IMG/VR virus record: IMGVR_UViG_3300044641_005635
Span: 1 to 36,536 of that record
Direction: 5' to 3' (one strand)
DNA length: 36,536 bases
Source of the DNA: a virus
Of this stretch, positions 14,942 to 26,100 are shown piece after piece (positions within the stretch are counted from its first letter, which is position 1; each line of letters starts with the position of its first letter). A program made the translations under genes and the position numbers. A model generated the notes under the pieces. It saw nothing but the letters and a program-made list of their open reading frames with translations, made no database searches and was not told the DNA's origin.

Positions 14942-16735
14942 ATGTTATTTTTTGAAGCAGAAGTTGATGGTGGAGGGTCATCCAAGTTTAAAGCATTTGG
15001 AGGTGATAAAGGTTACTTCGCATCGTTAGGTGAAGAATTTAAAAGCTATGTTGCCACTGTAAGTGCGGATTTAGCTGAATTAACCAAAGCAATTCAAAAT
15101 CAACAACAACAATTAGTTGGTATGGATACCGCCGCTAAGAATCTTCTTAGAAGTATGGGTGGTATTGCTGACTTCACGGGAAAAGGAGCTGCCAGAGCAG
15201 AAGAATTTAGAGGTAGAATAAGCGATGCGTTATCACTAAGTATAAAATTTGGTGGTACAATGAAGGACGTACAAGAAGCCGCTGCAGGATTAGCTGAAGG
15301 TATGGGTAGAATGGTGAATCCTTCTGCTATATTTTTAAAGGATATAATTGCAACAGGAAAGGCTTTTGGTTTATCAAATAAGGAAGTGACGAAGATGGTT
15401 ACGGACCTTGTAAGGATGGGAGGTACCCAAGAAGAGGCTTTACAAACTATGAGAGGTATTGCTGATGAGGCAAGAAGAGCCGGTGTTAATACTGCTGCTT
15501 ACATGAAAGCAGTACAGGGTGGATTAAAAATGGCCAGCGGATTTGGTTTTAAAAATGGAATAGAAGGTCTGAAAAGTATGGCTAAACAAGCAGCAATGTT
15601 AAGGACTTCTATTGAAAGTATTGGGGCTAAAGGTCTACAAGCTAAAATTTTAGACCCTGAAGGGGCAATAGAAGCCGCGGCAGGATTTCAAATGTTAGGT
15701 GGTGCAATTGGTAAATTAGGTGACCCATTCCAATTATTATATATGGCTCAAAGCGATATGGCTGGTCTCCAAGATGAACTTGCGAAATCAACTGCATCAG
15801 CATTCAAGTTCAATAAAGCAACAGGAACGTTTGATGCATCAACACAAGATTTATACAGATTAAGACAACAGGCCGAACTGACAGGTGCTAATTTAGACGA
15901 CATGTTAGAATCTGGTCGAGAAATGGCAAAATTAGATTTTATTAAAAGTTCTGTTGATTTATCAACTCTTGATGATGCGCAACAAGGGGTTTTGGCGAGT
16001 TTAGCTCAAGTTGATAAAAATGGTAAAGTTAGGGTTGATATTCCTGGTTTTGATGAAGGTACAAAAGACTTGACAGAATTAATGAAAGAGCAAAGCTTCA
16101 AAGATGCCCTCAATCAGTATGAAATTGATTCCAAAAAAACTGCTGAACAAATTGCAATTAGTCAGATGAATCTTGAAGAAAAACAATTAGCATCTCTACA
16201 AGGAATAGAAAAGGCTATTGTTTTAAGTCTGGATAAAACTGACCAACAAACACTGATAAATGACATTGCTAAATCAAATGCGGATGCTGCTAAAGCTTAT
16301 GAAGATTTGATTAAGGCAGTTAAAACTCCTGTGGGTGGCGCCTTGAAGGGGTATACTGCAACCGAAGCAGCAGGTGCTGGTGTGATATCAGAAACTGCGG
16401 GAGATATTACTACAGCTTTAGGTTCAATACCTATGAGTGATGCCTTTTTTCCAAGTAATAATTCGGCTCCAACAATTTTATCCAAAGGTAAATTATACCA
16501 AGGAATTATCGGTGATGATGTTGCGGTAGGGACTAATTTGGGTGATGCATTATCAAAAGTAGGTGGTAATATTGGAGGCTCAATAGATATTAACATTAAT
16601 CTTAATGGTAGTATTAGTGGTGACAATAATCTTATTACTAATATGTTTAAAAAACCTGAAGTACAAAAAGAAATTATGGACACAGTTTTATACAAATTAA
16701 ATCAGTATAAAAGACAACAAGGCGTTATTGCCTAA
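14942..16735 (+). CDS. Tail tape measure protein, gp29-type
   Basis: A 597-residue, Ala/Gly/Met/Lys-rich, largely helical protein, very near the length of T4 gp29 (590). Features: an early coiled-coil-like stretch (SADLAELTKAIQNQQQQL, about 40-57), a helical core with repeated AxxxA/GxxxG spacing (EAAAGLAEGMGRM, MRGIADEARRAG), a second coiled coil with EEKQLASLQGIEKAI, and a C-terminal beta-forming GGSIDININLNGSISG followed by a helix. No peptidase or muramidase domain is visible. The protein sets tail length inside the tube. The position directly after the gp26-like/chaperone pair and before the baseplate giants supports this. Confidence 0.85.
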   Translation: MLFFEAEVDGGGSSKFKAFGGDKGYFASLGEEFKSYVATVSADLAELTKAIQNQQQQLVGMDTAAKNLLRSMGGIADFTGKGAARAEEFRGRISDALSLSIKFGGTMKDVQEAAAGLAEGMGRMVNPSAIFLKDIIATGKAFGLSNKEVTKMVTDLVRMGGTQEEALQTMRGIADEARRAGVNTAAYMKAVQGGLKMASGFGFKNGIEGLKSMAKQAAMLRTSIESIGAKGLQAKILDPEGAIEAAAGFQMLGGAIGKLGDPFQLLYMAQSDMAGLQDELAKSTASAFKFNKATGTFDASTQDLYRLRQQAELTGANLDDMLESGREMAKLDFIKSSVDLSTLDDAQQGVLASLAQVDKNGKVRVDIPGFDEGTKDLTELMKEQSFKDALNQYEIDSKKTAEQIAISQMNLEEKQLASLQGIEKAIVLSLDKTDQQTLINDIAKSNADAAKAYEDLIKAVKTPVGGALKGYTATEAAGAGVISETAGDITTALGSIPMSDAFFPSNNSAPTILSKGKLYQGIIGDDVAVGTNLGDALSKVGGNIGGSIDININLNGSISGDNNLITNMFKKPEVQKEIMDTVLYKLNQYKRQQGVIA

Positions 16736-16752
16736 AAAAATATAAAACAATC

Positions 16753-16760
16753 TATTTATC
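16753..16760 (+). promoter_or_regulatory. TATTTATC element upstream of the 2032-aa baseplate gene
   Basis: CAATCTATTTATCATAAAAAGACTGAATG, 13 bases before the ATG at 16774. It is the C-ending variant of the element. Confidence 0.4.
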
Positions 16761-16773
16761 ATAAAAAGACTGA

Positions 16774-19700
16774 ATGGAGAGTCCACTATCATTTAATTCA
16801 AGTGAAAATTTTAGAAAAAAGCTTTTGGTGCGAAATCTTCCACCATATAAGGTCGATAATGCTTTTTCTAATGAAAGTAAACCTGGTTCTTCTGAATTTA
16901 CTTTTAATGACCTCAGCACTGTAGACTCACCTAGTGTAGAACAAATTGGGGACAAACAAGAAAAATTATTATTACCCATAAATCAATACGGGCCACAAAC
17001 ACCAAATAAAGATTATGGTAGTGTTGTAACAATAAATGATAACCAAAATTATAAAACAAACGAAGGTGAGTATGGTTATCCTGATACTATTGGTAGTGAT
17101 TTAGAAACTATTGGTAATAATACTGAAAAACAAATTATTATAAAAAATGTTTATAGACCTGAAAACGGATTATCTGATTTTGGTTCTACAGCGTGGTATA
17201 TAAACAATGATAAAGTAATCACAACTATTGGTGAAGGTGAATATACAGTACAAGACACAGTTGGAAGTGGTTTAGAAACTACGGCAAACACAGATAGACC
17301 AACATTAATTACTAATAATCAATATGGACCACAAACACTATCAAATGTTGAAGTTTCAATAAATAATAACTTTCAGACTAACGCAAACGAAGGTGAATAC
17401 GGATTTCCTGATACTGTTGATAGCCCATTAGAAATAAAAGGGGAATCTGATAGACCTGCATTGATTGCTATAAATCAATACGGACCTCAAAATTTACCAA
17501 CAACTGAAGTATTAATTAATAATAATTTACAAACAAATTCAAATGAAGGGGAATATGGTTATCCTGATACAGTAGATAGTGAATTACAAATTGTAGGTGA
17601 AGACATAAGAAAACCAAATTTTTTACAAAATCCGTGGGGACCTGAACAGGGTCAAAGTGAGGTTGAAGTTGAACCTTACAGGAAACAAAAAAATTTAGTA
17701 ATACCACAGGGAAATTATTTAGATGAGACCGATACCTACGGTAACGAATTAGAATTCAAAGCGGGTGTCAAAGAAACTGAGGCTTACTTATCAAATAGAT
17801 ATGCGACTGGAGAAGGTTTTTACGACCCGACGGACTTTAAGAATTTTCAATTAGAGGCTCTTCAATTACCATATGCCAATTCTGATAATACATTTATATT
17901 TTTACCATCAACCTACACACCTTATAGTATTTTATTAGAAGATAACCCGTCAGGTTCTGATGGTACTTTGTCTGAGGATTCTGATTTAGCCATGATTGGT
18001 GCTAAAAGTTTGAACAAAGAATTCAAACACAGAGTTGCGTTAGAACTTTACCAACAAACTTTAGGTCAAGTAAATATATTTAATTCTAACGTAGACCCCC
18101 TTACTGGTGAAATTTCGGCAAAACCAAATACGGACCCTTTTGATGCAATTGGATTACTTACAGGAAATATTCCTATCGTATCAAGAGTTTACAACATTAC
18201 AACACCCGACTTCTTATTTGGTCAAGGAATTAATTTTGCGGCTAAGTTAGCCGGATTATACTCACCATATTCTTACATACCTGGTGAATATTTTGATTAT
18301 CCTGACCGAATAATCAATGGACCATATGTTAACCCATTATCTATAATTGGTGGAGCTATAGGTTCTTTATTTAGTGTCCTACAAGGTGCAAATCAATCAT
18401 CTTCTGAGTTGATGTTAGAATACACATCAGTTCCTACTAGAAAGTTATTATATGACCAATTAAAATACAATCAGTATAGACCAAATTATAAAATTGGTAA
18501 TAACCTAACAGCACCTCAAGGTGTATTTTATATTGGTGAAAGAAAAAATCATCTTACAGAATTATTATCCCCGGCGGGAGAACTCCCTCAAAATAAAGAT
18601 AGAACTGGCTCATCTATTGGACCTGTACAATCTTATTCAAAAATGGGTAAACTTTATGAGACGGACCAACTTGATGATACATTATTTGGTATAAATAGTA
18701 GAAACTTTTATAGTGCTGGTAGTACGAAAGATGGTTGTAATCTTATTGGTAGTAGTGTTTTTGGTGGGTTTACATGGGTTGGAAGTAAAAATCCTGAAGA
18801 AATTAATAACCCAAAACCAGGTGCTTTACAAGGTAGGGGTGGAGAACAATTTGAAGACACTAGCGAATTTAAGTTTGGACAACTTACTGATTTTGGAAAA
18901 AGTGAGTCCACAAGATACAATTTTACACCAGGGTCAATCTTAGATGTAACACAAAAGTTAATAGATGCTGGACAAAGAAAATCTGTCCAAAATCCGAAAG
19001 AACACGTAGGTAATGCTATTAATCAAATTACCAAAGTATTCAATGATGGTTATCAAGAAATTACTAAGGGTTCTAAAACATTGAGATGGACAACTAAAAA
19101 TTCAACAGGAGGAGGACAAGTCCAAGGTTTAGAATATTGTAGAGTTTTTACAAAGGATAGACCATATTATACATTTGATGAGTTACAAAAAACGGATGGT
19201 AATATTAGAAAGTTTACTTCATCAGTATTAGATAGTACTTACAACTTAAATATAGCACCTGTCGAAGGTAGTAGTTTGAGAGACGGTAGGGTTAAAAAAT
19301 ATATGTTCTCTCTTGAGAACTTAGCTTGGGGTAGTTCAAATAAAAAAGGTTACACTTATGATGATTTACCGGCATGTGAAAAAGGACCAAATGGAGGTAG
19401 AATTATGTGGTTCCCCCCTTATGAGTTATCATTTGATGAAAGTATATCAACATCATGGCAAGATAATAACTTTTTAGGTCGTACAGAACCAATATATACA
19501 TATACTAATACATCAAGAAAGGGTAACGTATCCTTCAAAATAATAGTTGACCATCCATCAATATTAAACTTATTGGTTGATGAGGAATTAAAAGATATAA
19601 GTGATGGTAACGAAATAACACAAATTATTGATTCATTTTTTGCTGGATGTACTAAATACGATTTATGGGATTTAGTATCTAAGTTTCCTAATTTTACACC

Positions 19701-22700
19701 AAGTGACATATTTCAAGCACAAATTCTTACACAAGAAGATTTAGTAACGGTTGTAGAACAAAATAGCTACACTACAATACAACAAAATATAGATATTGGC
19801 GGACAAGTTGAAACCACACCAAAAGCTTCAGACTGTGTTGTATTTCATTATGAAATTGGTTTAAATACCAATTTGGAGTATACTGCTTGTAGTGGTAACC
19901 AACAAATATTAACTTTAAGTGCTGGTGACAAGGGTGATATATGTGTTAAACGAGGAACCACACCAAATATAGTAACCCCCGACCCATCAAATATTGTAAC
20001 ACCAACAGGACAAGATTGTGAACTTAATCCTTCGAGCGGACAGACACAAACAACACCTAATGAAACACCAAAACCCACAAATATTTCATTCCCTGATATT
20101 GGTTTTTACTTTGATAACGATTATCCAATAGGTAAAAATACTAGAGTGGATACTGTAGGTGAAAACGAAGACTTTGAATTTTGGTATAAAAAATACATTA
20201 ACTCTGAAAGTTGTTACTTAAACGGTGGTTGTGAAAATCAAGATTACCAAAAGGCATTAGATAAAATAATCCAATATGGTGACGCACAAAAAACAGATGT
20301 TACAAATTATGTTTTAGGTTTAGATAAAGCCGCACAAGACAAATATCTTGATAGTTTTATTGATACAAGAAAAAGTGAAATTTCTGAATTTTTTAAATTC
20401 ATTAAATCGGAATTTGATGAGGCTAAAAAATTCATTGAAACTATAGGACCATTAATGGCCGATGGAAACACCGTTAAATTTAGTTTGGGGTCTAGTGCAT
20501 CTTCGGTAAGTGATAACGGTTATAATTTACACCTTTCAAAAAGAAGACTTGATTCAGTAATTAAGTGGTTAAAAAAACAATCTTATGATGGTACTAAATT
20601 TGATAAATTCATACAACAAGGAAAATTAGTTATTACGTCTGCAACACCTTCAGGTGAAACTGCAACTATTGACGAATTATATTATAAACAAATCAACTGT
20701 AGTAAACCATTCAAGACTAGTGATGCTGAAGGAACCGTTTCGGTAAACGCCATGGCTTGTAGGAGAACTAAAATTTTTAACGTAGATGTAGTAAAAAATA
20801 ATTCAGAAAACGAGAATGGCGACCAACAACCAAGCAATACTCAAGTAAATCAAGAAACCGCTGGACAAGATTTTACTATTAATGGTCAGAGTAATATAAC
20901 ACCAACCACCACCACTTCACAACAACCAAATACGTCCACAAACCCTTTTGTTAATCAACAACCTGATTCAGACCCTAATACTGTAACACCACCTAACACT
21001 AGAGAACAAGTGGTAAATAGACAAGAAAGACAAACATATAAAGACTTAACTAAACGTTTGGCTAGAAAATTATTAACAGAATGTAACTATTTTGAATATT
21101 TGGAAAGAACAAATCCTATGATTTATGACGGAATAAAATCCAAAATAAAATATTTTCAACCCGCTTTCCACTCTATTACACCTGAAGGATTAAATTCCAG
21201 ACTGGTTTTCCTACAACAATGTATGAGACCTGGTGATACAATACCTACCGTTTCTACAACAGGTCAAGGACAAGAACAATTAATATATAATGATGTTTCA
21301 AATAGTGCGTTTGGGGCACCTCCTATCTGTGTTCTTAGAATTGGTGACTTCTTCAATACTAAAATAGCAATCGACCAAATATCATTAAAATATGATGACG
21401 GTAAATTTGATTTGAATCCTGAAGGTATCGGTATCCAACCTATGATAGCAACAGTAAGTATATCTTTTAGTTTCATTGGTGCTCATGGTTTAGCGGGACC
21501 TGTAGCTAAGTTACAAAATGCATTATCATTTAATTACTATGCTAATACTGAAATGTATGACGAACGTGCTGAATCTACAGAAACTTTAGACCAATTAGAA
21601 ACATACGATAGACAGATTTTAGACCAAGTAGAAGAACAAGTAGGTGTCGTAGACACCTCAGCTCCAAGACCTGAAATAAATAATGGAGGTGTTACTATCG
21701 GTAAAACTTTAACAAATGTATTAAACATAGATACATCCGTTACTACAGGTACAATTGAATATAAAGATATTTTTAGTAATTTAGTAGACGGTACAAAAAA
21801 TTATGCAGATAAGGTAACAACAACTTTAGAAAAAATTAATGAAGAATTTTTATTTGGTGGGTTACAAATCTTTACTAAAGATAGAAAATATACTGAGGGT
21901 AACTTTAATTATTTAGGTGGTAATATGACGGATACTGCAACTATTTTCGGTTACTCAGATAAGATTCAAACAAAAATGGACAATTTGGCAACAGAAGCTA
22001 AAACTGATGTTGATGATGGAACGACTCCATTACTTGTTGGTATTGGTGATGAGAATTTATCTGAGGTAGAAATAAGAAAAGTTAAAAGACAAATTAAAAA
22101 AGACATAGATTCTAAAAAAGATAAAATGTTGAATTCACTACAAAACTATTCAAACGAGATAACAAATACAGAATTGAATTACATCAATTTGATTGATAAA
22201 ATAAATTATGTGTCTAACGGTAACGATGGGTTTATAAAGAAAAATAATTCAACAATCATTTATAATTTATCTGGTACAACAGAAGTAACTCAACCAACAC
22301 TAACAGGAGTGAATAATACTTTACAAGAATTGATTGAAGATTCACTTTTAATTAAAAATGATTTGAATGATGTGAATCTAAAGTTAATTGAGTTTAGTTT
22401 GATACCAACAGGTAACTATGATTATAGTGAAAACTATACGCAGGATATGTATTTTAGTTCACCGCAACCACCAAATAAGGTTGTATATTTTATGTTGTTT
22501 GGAAAAGAAATAATAGACGACCCGAATAAGTTTGCTGAAAACTTAATATTAAATGCAATACCTGATATTAGTGATGAATCAAAAACTAATTGGATGACTT
22601 GGCTTATGACTACACTTACAGGTGCTAATGGGCTTGTTGACATATACAAATCATCAAAAACGACAGTTGATAAAAAAATATCTGATTATAAAACAACTTT

Positions 22701-22872
22701 TTATAATCCATTATTTAATACTTACAAGACTTCACTTAAGGGTAAAGTAAGAAAAATGTGGTACGAATCACAATTAACACCAACAGAAAAAACCATCGAA
22801 GACTTAAAAATTATTTATTCTAATAAAAGTCCAAAAGGGGATAAATTTAACTTACAAAAATCATTTAAGTAA
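16774..22872 (+). CDS. Giant baseplate protein with N-terminal repeats and OmpA-like domain
   Basis: A 2032-residue protein. Regions: residues 48 to about 330 are six copies of a 52-57-residue repeat; about 350-760 is a unique structural region; about 878-936 has MWFPPYELSFDES followed by TYTNTSRKGNVSFKIIVDHP, a tube/baseplate-like beta unit; about 1104-1345 is OmpA-like (FYFDNDYP start, NLHLSKRRLDSVIKWL, and CRRTKIFNVDVV end) with a helical insertion; about 1515-1595 holds a second beta unit (VLRIGDFFNTKIAIDQISL ... QPMIATVSISFSFIGAHG); the C-terminal 400 residues are mostly helical. No signal peptide or membrane segment. It lies between the tape measure and a gp53/LysM-like protein, so it is most likely a fused hub/tube-initiator baseplate component. 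I cannot match it to one T4 gene; T4 gp48/gp54-like parts are possible. Its stop overlaps the next ATG (TAATG). Confidence 0.85.
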   Translation: MESPLSFNSSENFRKKLLVRNLPPYKVDNAFSNESKPGSSEFTFNDLSTVDSPSVEQIGDKQEKLLLPINQYGPQTPNKDYGSVVTINDNQNYKTNEGEYGYPDTIGSDLETIGNNTEKQIIIKNVYRPENGLSDFGSTAWYINNDKVITTIGEGEYTVQDTVGSGLETTANTDRPTLITNNQYGPQTLSNVEVSINNNFQTNANEGEYGFPDTVDSPLEIKGESDRPALIAINQYGPQNLPTTEVLINNNLQTNSNEGEYGYPDTVDSELQIVGEDIRKPNFLQNPWGPEQGQSEVEVEPYRKQKNLVIPQGNYLDETDTYGNELEFKAGVKETEAYLSNRYATGEGFYDPTDFKNFQLEALQLPYANSDNTFIFLPSTYTPYSILLEDNPSGSDGTLSEDSDLAMIGAKSLNKEFKHRVALELYQQTLGQVNIFNSNVDPLTGEISAKPNTDPFDAIGLLTGNIPIVSRVYNITTPDFLFGQGINFAAKLAGLYSPYSYIPGEYFDYPDRIINGPYVNPLSIIGGAIGSLFSVLQGANQSSSELMLEYTSVPTRKLLYDQLKYNQYRPNYKIGNNLTAPQGVFYIGERKNHLTELLSPAGELPQNKDRTGSSIGPVQSYSKMGKLYETDQLDDTLFGINSRNFYSAGSTKDGCNLIGSSVFGGFTWVGSKNPEEINNPKPGALQGRGGEQFEDTSEFKFGQLTDFGKSESTRYNFTPGSILDVTQKLIDAGQRKSVQNPKEHVGNAINQITKVFNDGYQEITKGSKTLRWTTKNSTGGGQVQGLEYCRVFTKDRPYYTFDELQKTDGNIRKFTSSVLDSTYNLNIAPVEGSSLRDGRVKKYMFSLENLAWGSSNKKGYTYDDLPACEKGPNGGRIMWFPPYELSFDESISTSWQDNNFLGRTEPIYTYTNTSRKGNVSFKIIVDHPSILNLLVDEELKDISDGNEITQIIDSFFAGCTKYDLWDLVSKFPNFTPSDIFQAQILTQEDLVTVVEQNSYTTIQQNIDIGGQVETTPKASDCVVFHYEIGLNTNLEYTACSGNQQILTLSAGDKGDICVKRGTTPNIVTPDPSNIVTPTGQDCELNPSSGQTQTTPNETPKPTNISFPDIGFYFDNDYPIGKNTRVDTVGENEDFEFWYKKYINSESCYLNGGCENQDYQKALDKIIQYGDAQKTDVTNYVLGLDKAAQDKYLDSFIDTRKSEISEFFKFIKSEFDEAKKFIETIGPLMADGNTVKFSLGSSASSVSDNGYNLHLSKRRLDSVIKWLKKQSYDGTKFDKFIQQGKLVITSATPSGETATIDELYYKQINCSKPFKTSDAEGTVSVNAMACRRTKIFNVDVVKNNSENENGDQQPSNTQVNQETAGQDFTINGQSNITPTTTTSQQPNTSTNPFVNQQPDSDPNTVTPPNTREQVVNRQERQTYKDLTKRLARKLLTECNYFEYLERTNPMIYDGIKSKIKYFQPAFHSITPEGLNSRLVFLQQCMRPGDTIPTVSTTGQGQEQLIYNDVSNSAFGAPPICVLRIGDFFNTKIAIDQISLKYDDGKFDLNPEGIGIQPMIATVSISFSFIGAHGLAGPVAKLQNALSFNYYANTEMYDERAESTETLDQLETYDRQILDQVEEQVGVVDTSAPRPEINNGGVTIGKTLTNVLNIDTSVTTGTIEYKDIFSNLVDGTKNYADKVTTTLEKINEEFLFGGLQIFTKDRKYTEGNFNYLGGNMTDTATIFGYSDKIQTKMDNLATEAKTDVDDGTTPLLVGIGDENLSEVEIRKVKRQIKKDIDSKKDKMLNSLQNYSNEITNTELNYINLIDKINYVSNGNDGFIKKNNSTIIYNLSGTTEVTQPTLTGVNNTLQELIEDSLLIKNDLNDVNLKLIEFSLIPTGNYDYSENYTQDMYFSSPQPPNKVVYFMLFGKEIIDDPNKFAENLILNAIPDISDESKTNWMTWLMTTLTGANGLVDIYKSSKTTVDKKISDYKTTFYNPLFNTYKTSLKGKVRKMWYESQLTPTEKTIEDLKIIYSNKSPKGDKFNLQKSFK
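16915..17763 (+). repeat. Six in-frame 52-57-residue protein repeats
   Basis: The unit reads roughly D-T-V-D-S-x-L-E-x-x-G, a charged step, N-Q-Y-G-P-Q, E-V-x-I-N-N-N, then N-E-G-E-Y-G-Y-P. Unit starts are near residues 48, 104, 161, 213, 265 and 320 of the 2032-aa protein (nt about 16915, 17083, 17254, 17410, 17566, 17731). Copies 4 and 5 are the closest pair; the last is degenerate. DNA copies have drifted, especially at third codon positions, so the repeats are maintained at protein level. Confidence 0.85.
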
Positions 22873-23189
22873 TGGACTATTATAATAGATACAAAGATTT
22901 TTTAATAAACGGACAACAAACCGTAGTACCCTTTTTATCCATACCTTCAAGGGTTACGGACCAACAATATCTTTATCGAACAGGTAGAAGTAGATTGGAC
23001 AAAATTAGTTTTGAAAAATATGGTACACCATATTTTGGTTGGTTAATACTGGCTGCAAACGCATCTTTTGGTGGATTAGAACAAAATATACCTGATGGTA
23101 CTATTTTAATTATACCTTATCCGCTAACTGCAGCATTACAAGACTACAAATCCGCATTGGATACCTATATATTTTATTATGGCCGCTAG
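22872..23189 (+). CDS. Small baseplate protein with LysM-like segment, gp53-like
   Basis: A 105-residue protein. The central part, RLDKISFEKYGTPYFGWLIL then AANASFGGLEQNIPDGTILIIP, matches the LysM-like 'D-x-I-A-x-x-x-Y-G-x-x-x-x-W-x-I-L-x-x-N' pattern found in T4 gp53 and in small tail X-type proteins that link the baseplate wedge to the hub. Unusually short for T4 gp53 (196 aa), so it may hold only the core domain. Start by one-base overlap with the preceding giant gene and an 11-base overlap with the following one make this a tightly coupled trio. Confidence 0.72.
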   Translation: MDYYNRYKDFLINGQQTVVPFLSIPSRVTDQQYLYRTGRSRLDKISFEKYGTPYFGWLILAANASFGGLEQNIPDGTILIIPYPLTAALQDYKSALDTYIFYYGR

Positions 23190-26100
23190 ACAAAAACAAA
23201 ATAAAAAAATTTATATTGAAACTGATTATGATAACATCGTAATTGTAAACCCAAATGAAGTTTATAATTCAGATGGAAAGAAAGAGGAACGTCTTGTTGA
23301 CCACGAAGAATTGGTCTATTATGCTAATTTAGAAACTTTTATAATCCCAAGAACAAAATTAGCAATTGGAGAAGCTTTCCCAACCATAGAAAATACAACA
23401 AGTATTGCCACTCTATTTAGTGGCGATGATGCTTTGAAAGTTAATTTTTTAAAACCAAGAGGTAAAACTGAATTTGATACAAGTTGGTCAAAACAATTAA
23501 CAGGTGAGGGTTCAAGAGATGGTTTAGGTATTAATCAAAGTGCGGAACGAGTTGCTTCTGTTGACGGTAGGCAAGTGTTTAGACGTTCGGTAAGAAACTA
23601 CGAAGATACACAACTTTTAGGTATTAAATCAATTAGAGTAGCAATAAAGGCGTCAGGTGTTCCTGAAGTTAATATTGAAATGGTTGATATACAAGGAAGG
23701 TCTTTATTCGAGCAAGGAGAAAATTCGTTGTATTCTGCTTTTTTTAATTTTCCTTACCCGTTGTTTTATTTAACACTTAAAGGTTATTATGGTAAAGCCG
23801 TTAGATATAGACTTTCTTTAATGTCTTTTAATGCTACTTTCGATGCCGACACAGGTAATTACAATATTTCTTTGAAACTTGTTGGTAAGTTTACAGCATT
23901 ACTTTTTGATACCCCTTTGTCTTACGCGGTAAACGCACCTAAGATGTATAACACTCAAATAACGGTTACAGAACCTAATGGGAATAAAAGTTTTTTTAAC
24001 ACATATAAAGGAAGACAAAAGTTAAATGAGGTATATGACATATATGAAAGAAAGGGATTAATACCACCAAACTTTCCGAGATATTCCTTGGAAGAATTTA
24101 AATATAAGGTTGAAAAATTTACAACGGATTTTCAAAATGATTTAAAGGCAAAGACAGACTTTACAAAGTTAAATGATTTAGAAGACTTCTCAGAAAACTT
24201 AAAAAAACTTAATAAGGAAGTTTATGAGTATGCTATTAATAATGTTGTAGATAGAAATAGTTTTTATGTTCAGGGTGATGAAGTTTATTATCCATTTAAA
24301 AAAGAATTGACTTTTCAATCGAGAGAAGACTTCAAAACCAAAATATCAGAAAGAATAAATGCTTATGTTGCAAATTTAAAAAACAACGCCACGTTTGGTG
24401 AAAATAAAAATGCTGAGTATCAAATTAACGTAACCATAAAAGGTATAAAAGATATTCTTAGAAAACTTGATTTTAATACTTGGAGTAGTAATAAACAAGA
24501 TGTTACTAATACATACTTTTATAGAAACAATAGACCACTCGATTCGAATATTAATCCTGGTGAATATGAAAAATTCTTAAAAGACGAGCAAATTATTGCA
24601 CTTTTAGATACTAAAGTTAAAAACGAAAAGGGGGAGTGGGTTGAAGAACTTCCTGACTATTTAGTATTTGGCGATAAAATAGTTGCTGACGGTACATATT
24701 CTAGAAATTCATATTTAGATAAATTAGATGTGATGTTCACTAGTTTAAGTGCTAAACAAAAAATAATTGAAGATGAATTAACACAATATTATATTGGTAA
24801 ACAATTGAGTAATCCGTTAGAAGGTGGATTGGGATTTAAACCAACGATAAGAAATGTGTTTGCAATTATTTTAGCAGGTGCTGACGCATTTTATAGACTA
24901 ATGGATGAAAATCATGAAGAGGCATGGAATGTCAGAACTGATAAAAATCGTTTATTAGCTGTAATTCCGTCAGACAAAAATTTTTCAGTTGATGCATTAA
25001 AATCAATACAAACGTCTAGTACTAACTTGAATAGTGATAATGTTGTATATCCGTGGCCATTATATTTTACATTAGAAAAACAAGATAATGGAAGTGACTT
25101 ATATACGATACAATATCCTGGTGACGCTAAATATATAGGACAGACAAGGGCTTATGATTATAGAGTGTGGCCTGAAGTTGGTTTTGTAGAAGCATTTATA
25201 AAAGCAACATTAGAAAAATCAAAACCAGAAGTAAGATATTCTTATGACAACCCTAAGGATGTAACAAAATATGTATCATGTAATGCTATTGAATTTCCAT
25301 TCAAAACGGCACCTTACCAAGATTTAGATGCCATCAAAACCTTTTATGAAATTTTTGAAAGAACTTATATCGCATCACATTATGGTAATTTACCATCGGA
25401 TATTGCAAGTAGTAAACAAATCGACCAATTTTATGGTGATATAGAAAGTCTTAATATTAGTTTAGTGGCTCCATCCGATATTACAATAAATCAAACCTTA
25501 AAGAACTCAGCATTTAATTTAAGTAAACTTGTCGATTACATGAAAACAATTTCAAATAATGGACAAGGACAAAGTTGGCAAACATATATAAGAGATTACT
25601 TTAACACAGATTATCTTAAAACTCTTTTAGCTAATGTTAATGAAATATATTCAATAGACACCTTAGCTGGAGCATCAATACAAGTTTCGGCGGACTTACC
25701 ATTAGCACCAAACATGAAAGAATTTTTAGAAGATAGTGCAACCTCTAAACAAAAAAAATTAGATGTTTACCCCTTCACCAATGTAGATTGGTTAAAAAAA
25801 TATATGTCTAATGGTGAAAGTATTGGTTCATATGAGGACTATAACAATACAACTAGAAGTTATATATTCTTGGACGATAAAAAAACCATAGCAAGAATTA
25901 ATGCGACTGAAAAGTATGAAAATTTAAAACTTTTTACATCTAATGCTGTGTTTCAAAATAACACACAACCACTTTTAGTTGACCCATCAAGTGATGACCC
26001 AATTGATTCGGCACTTTCTTTGAAAGAATATTATAATAGAAGGCAATATGAAGATTTGTTTTTAACTGAGTCATTTATTGATTACGGTAATAGTTATAGT

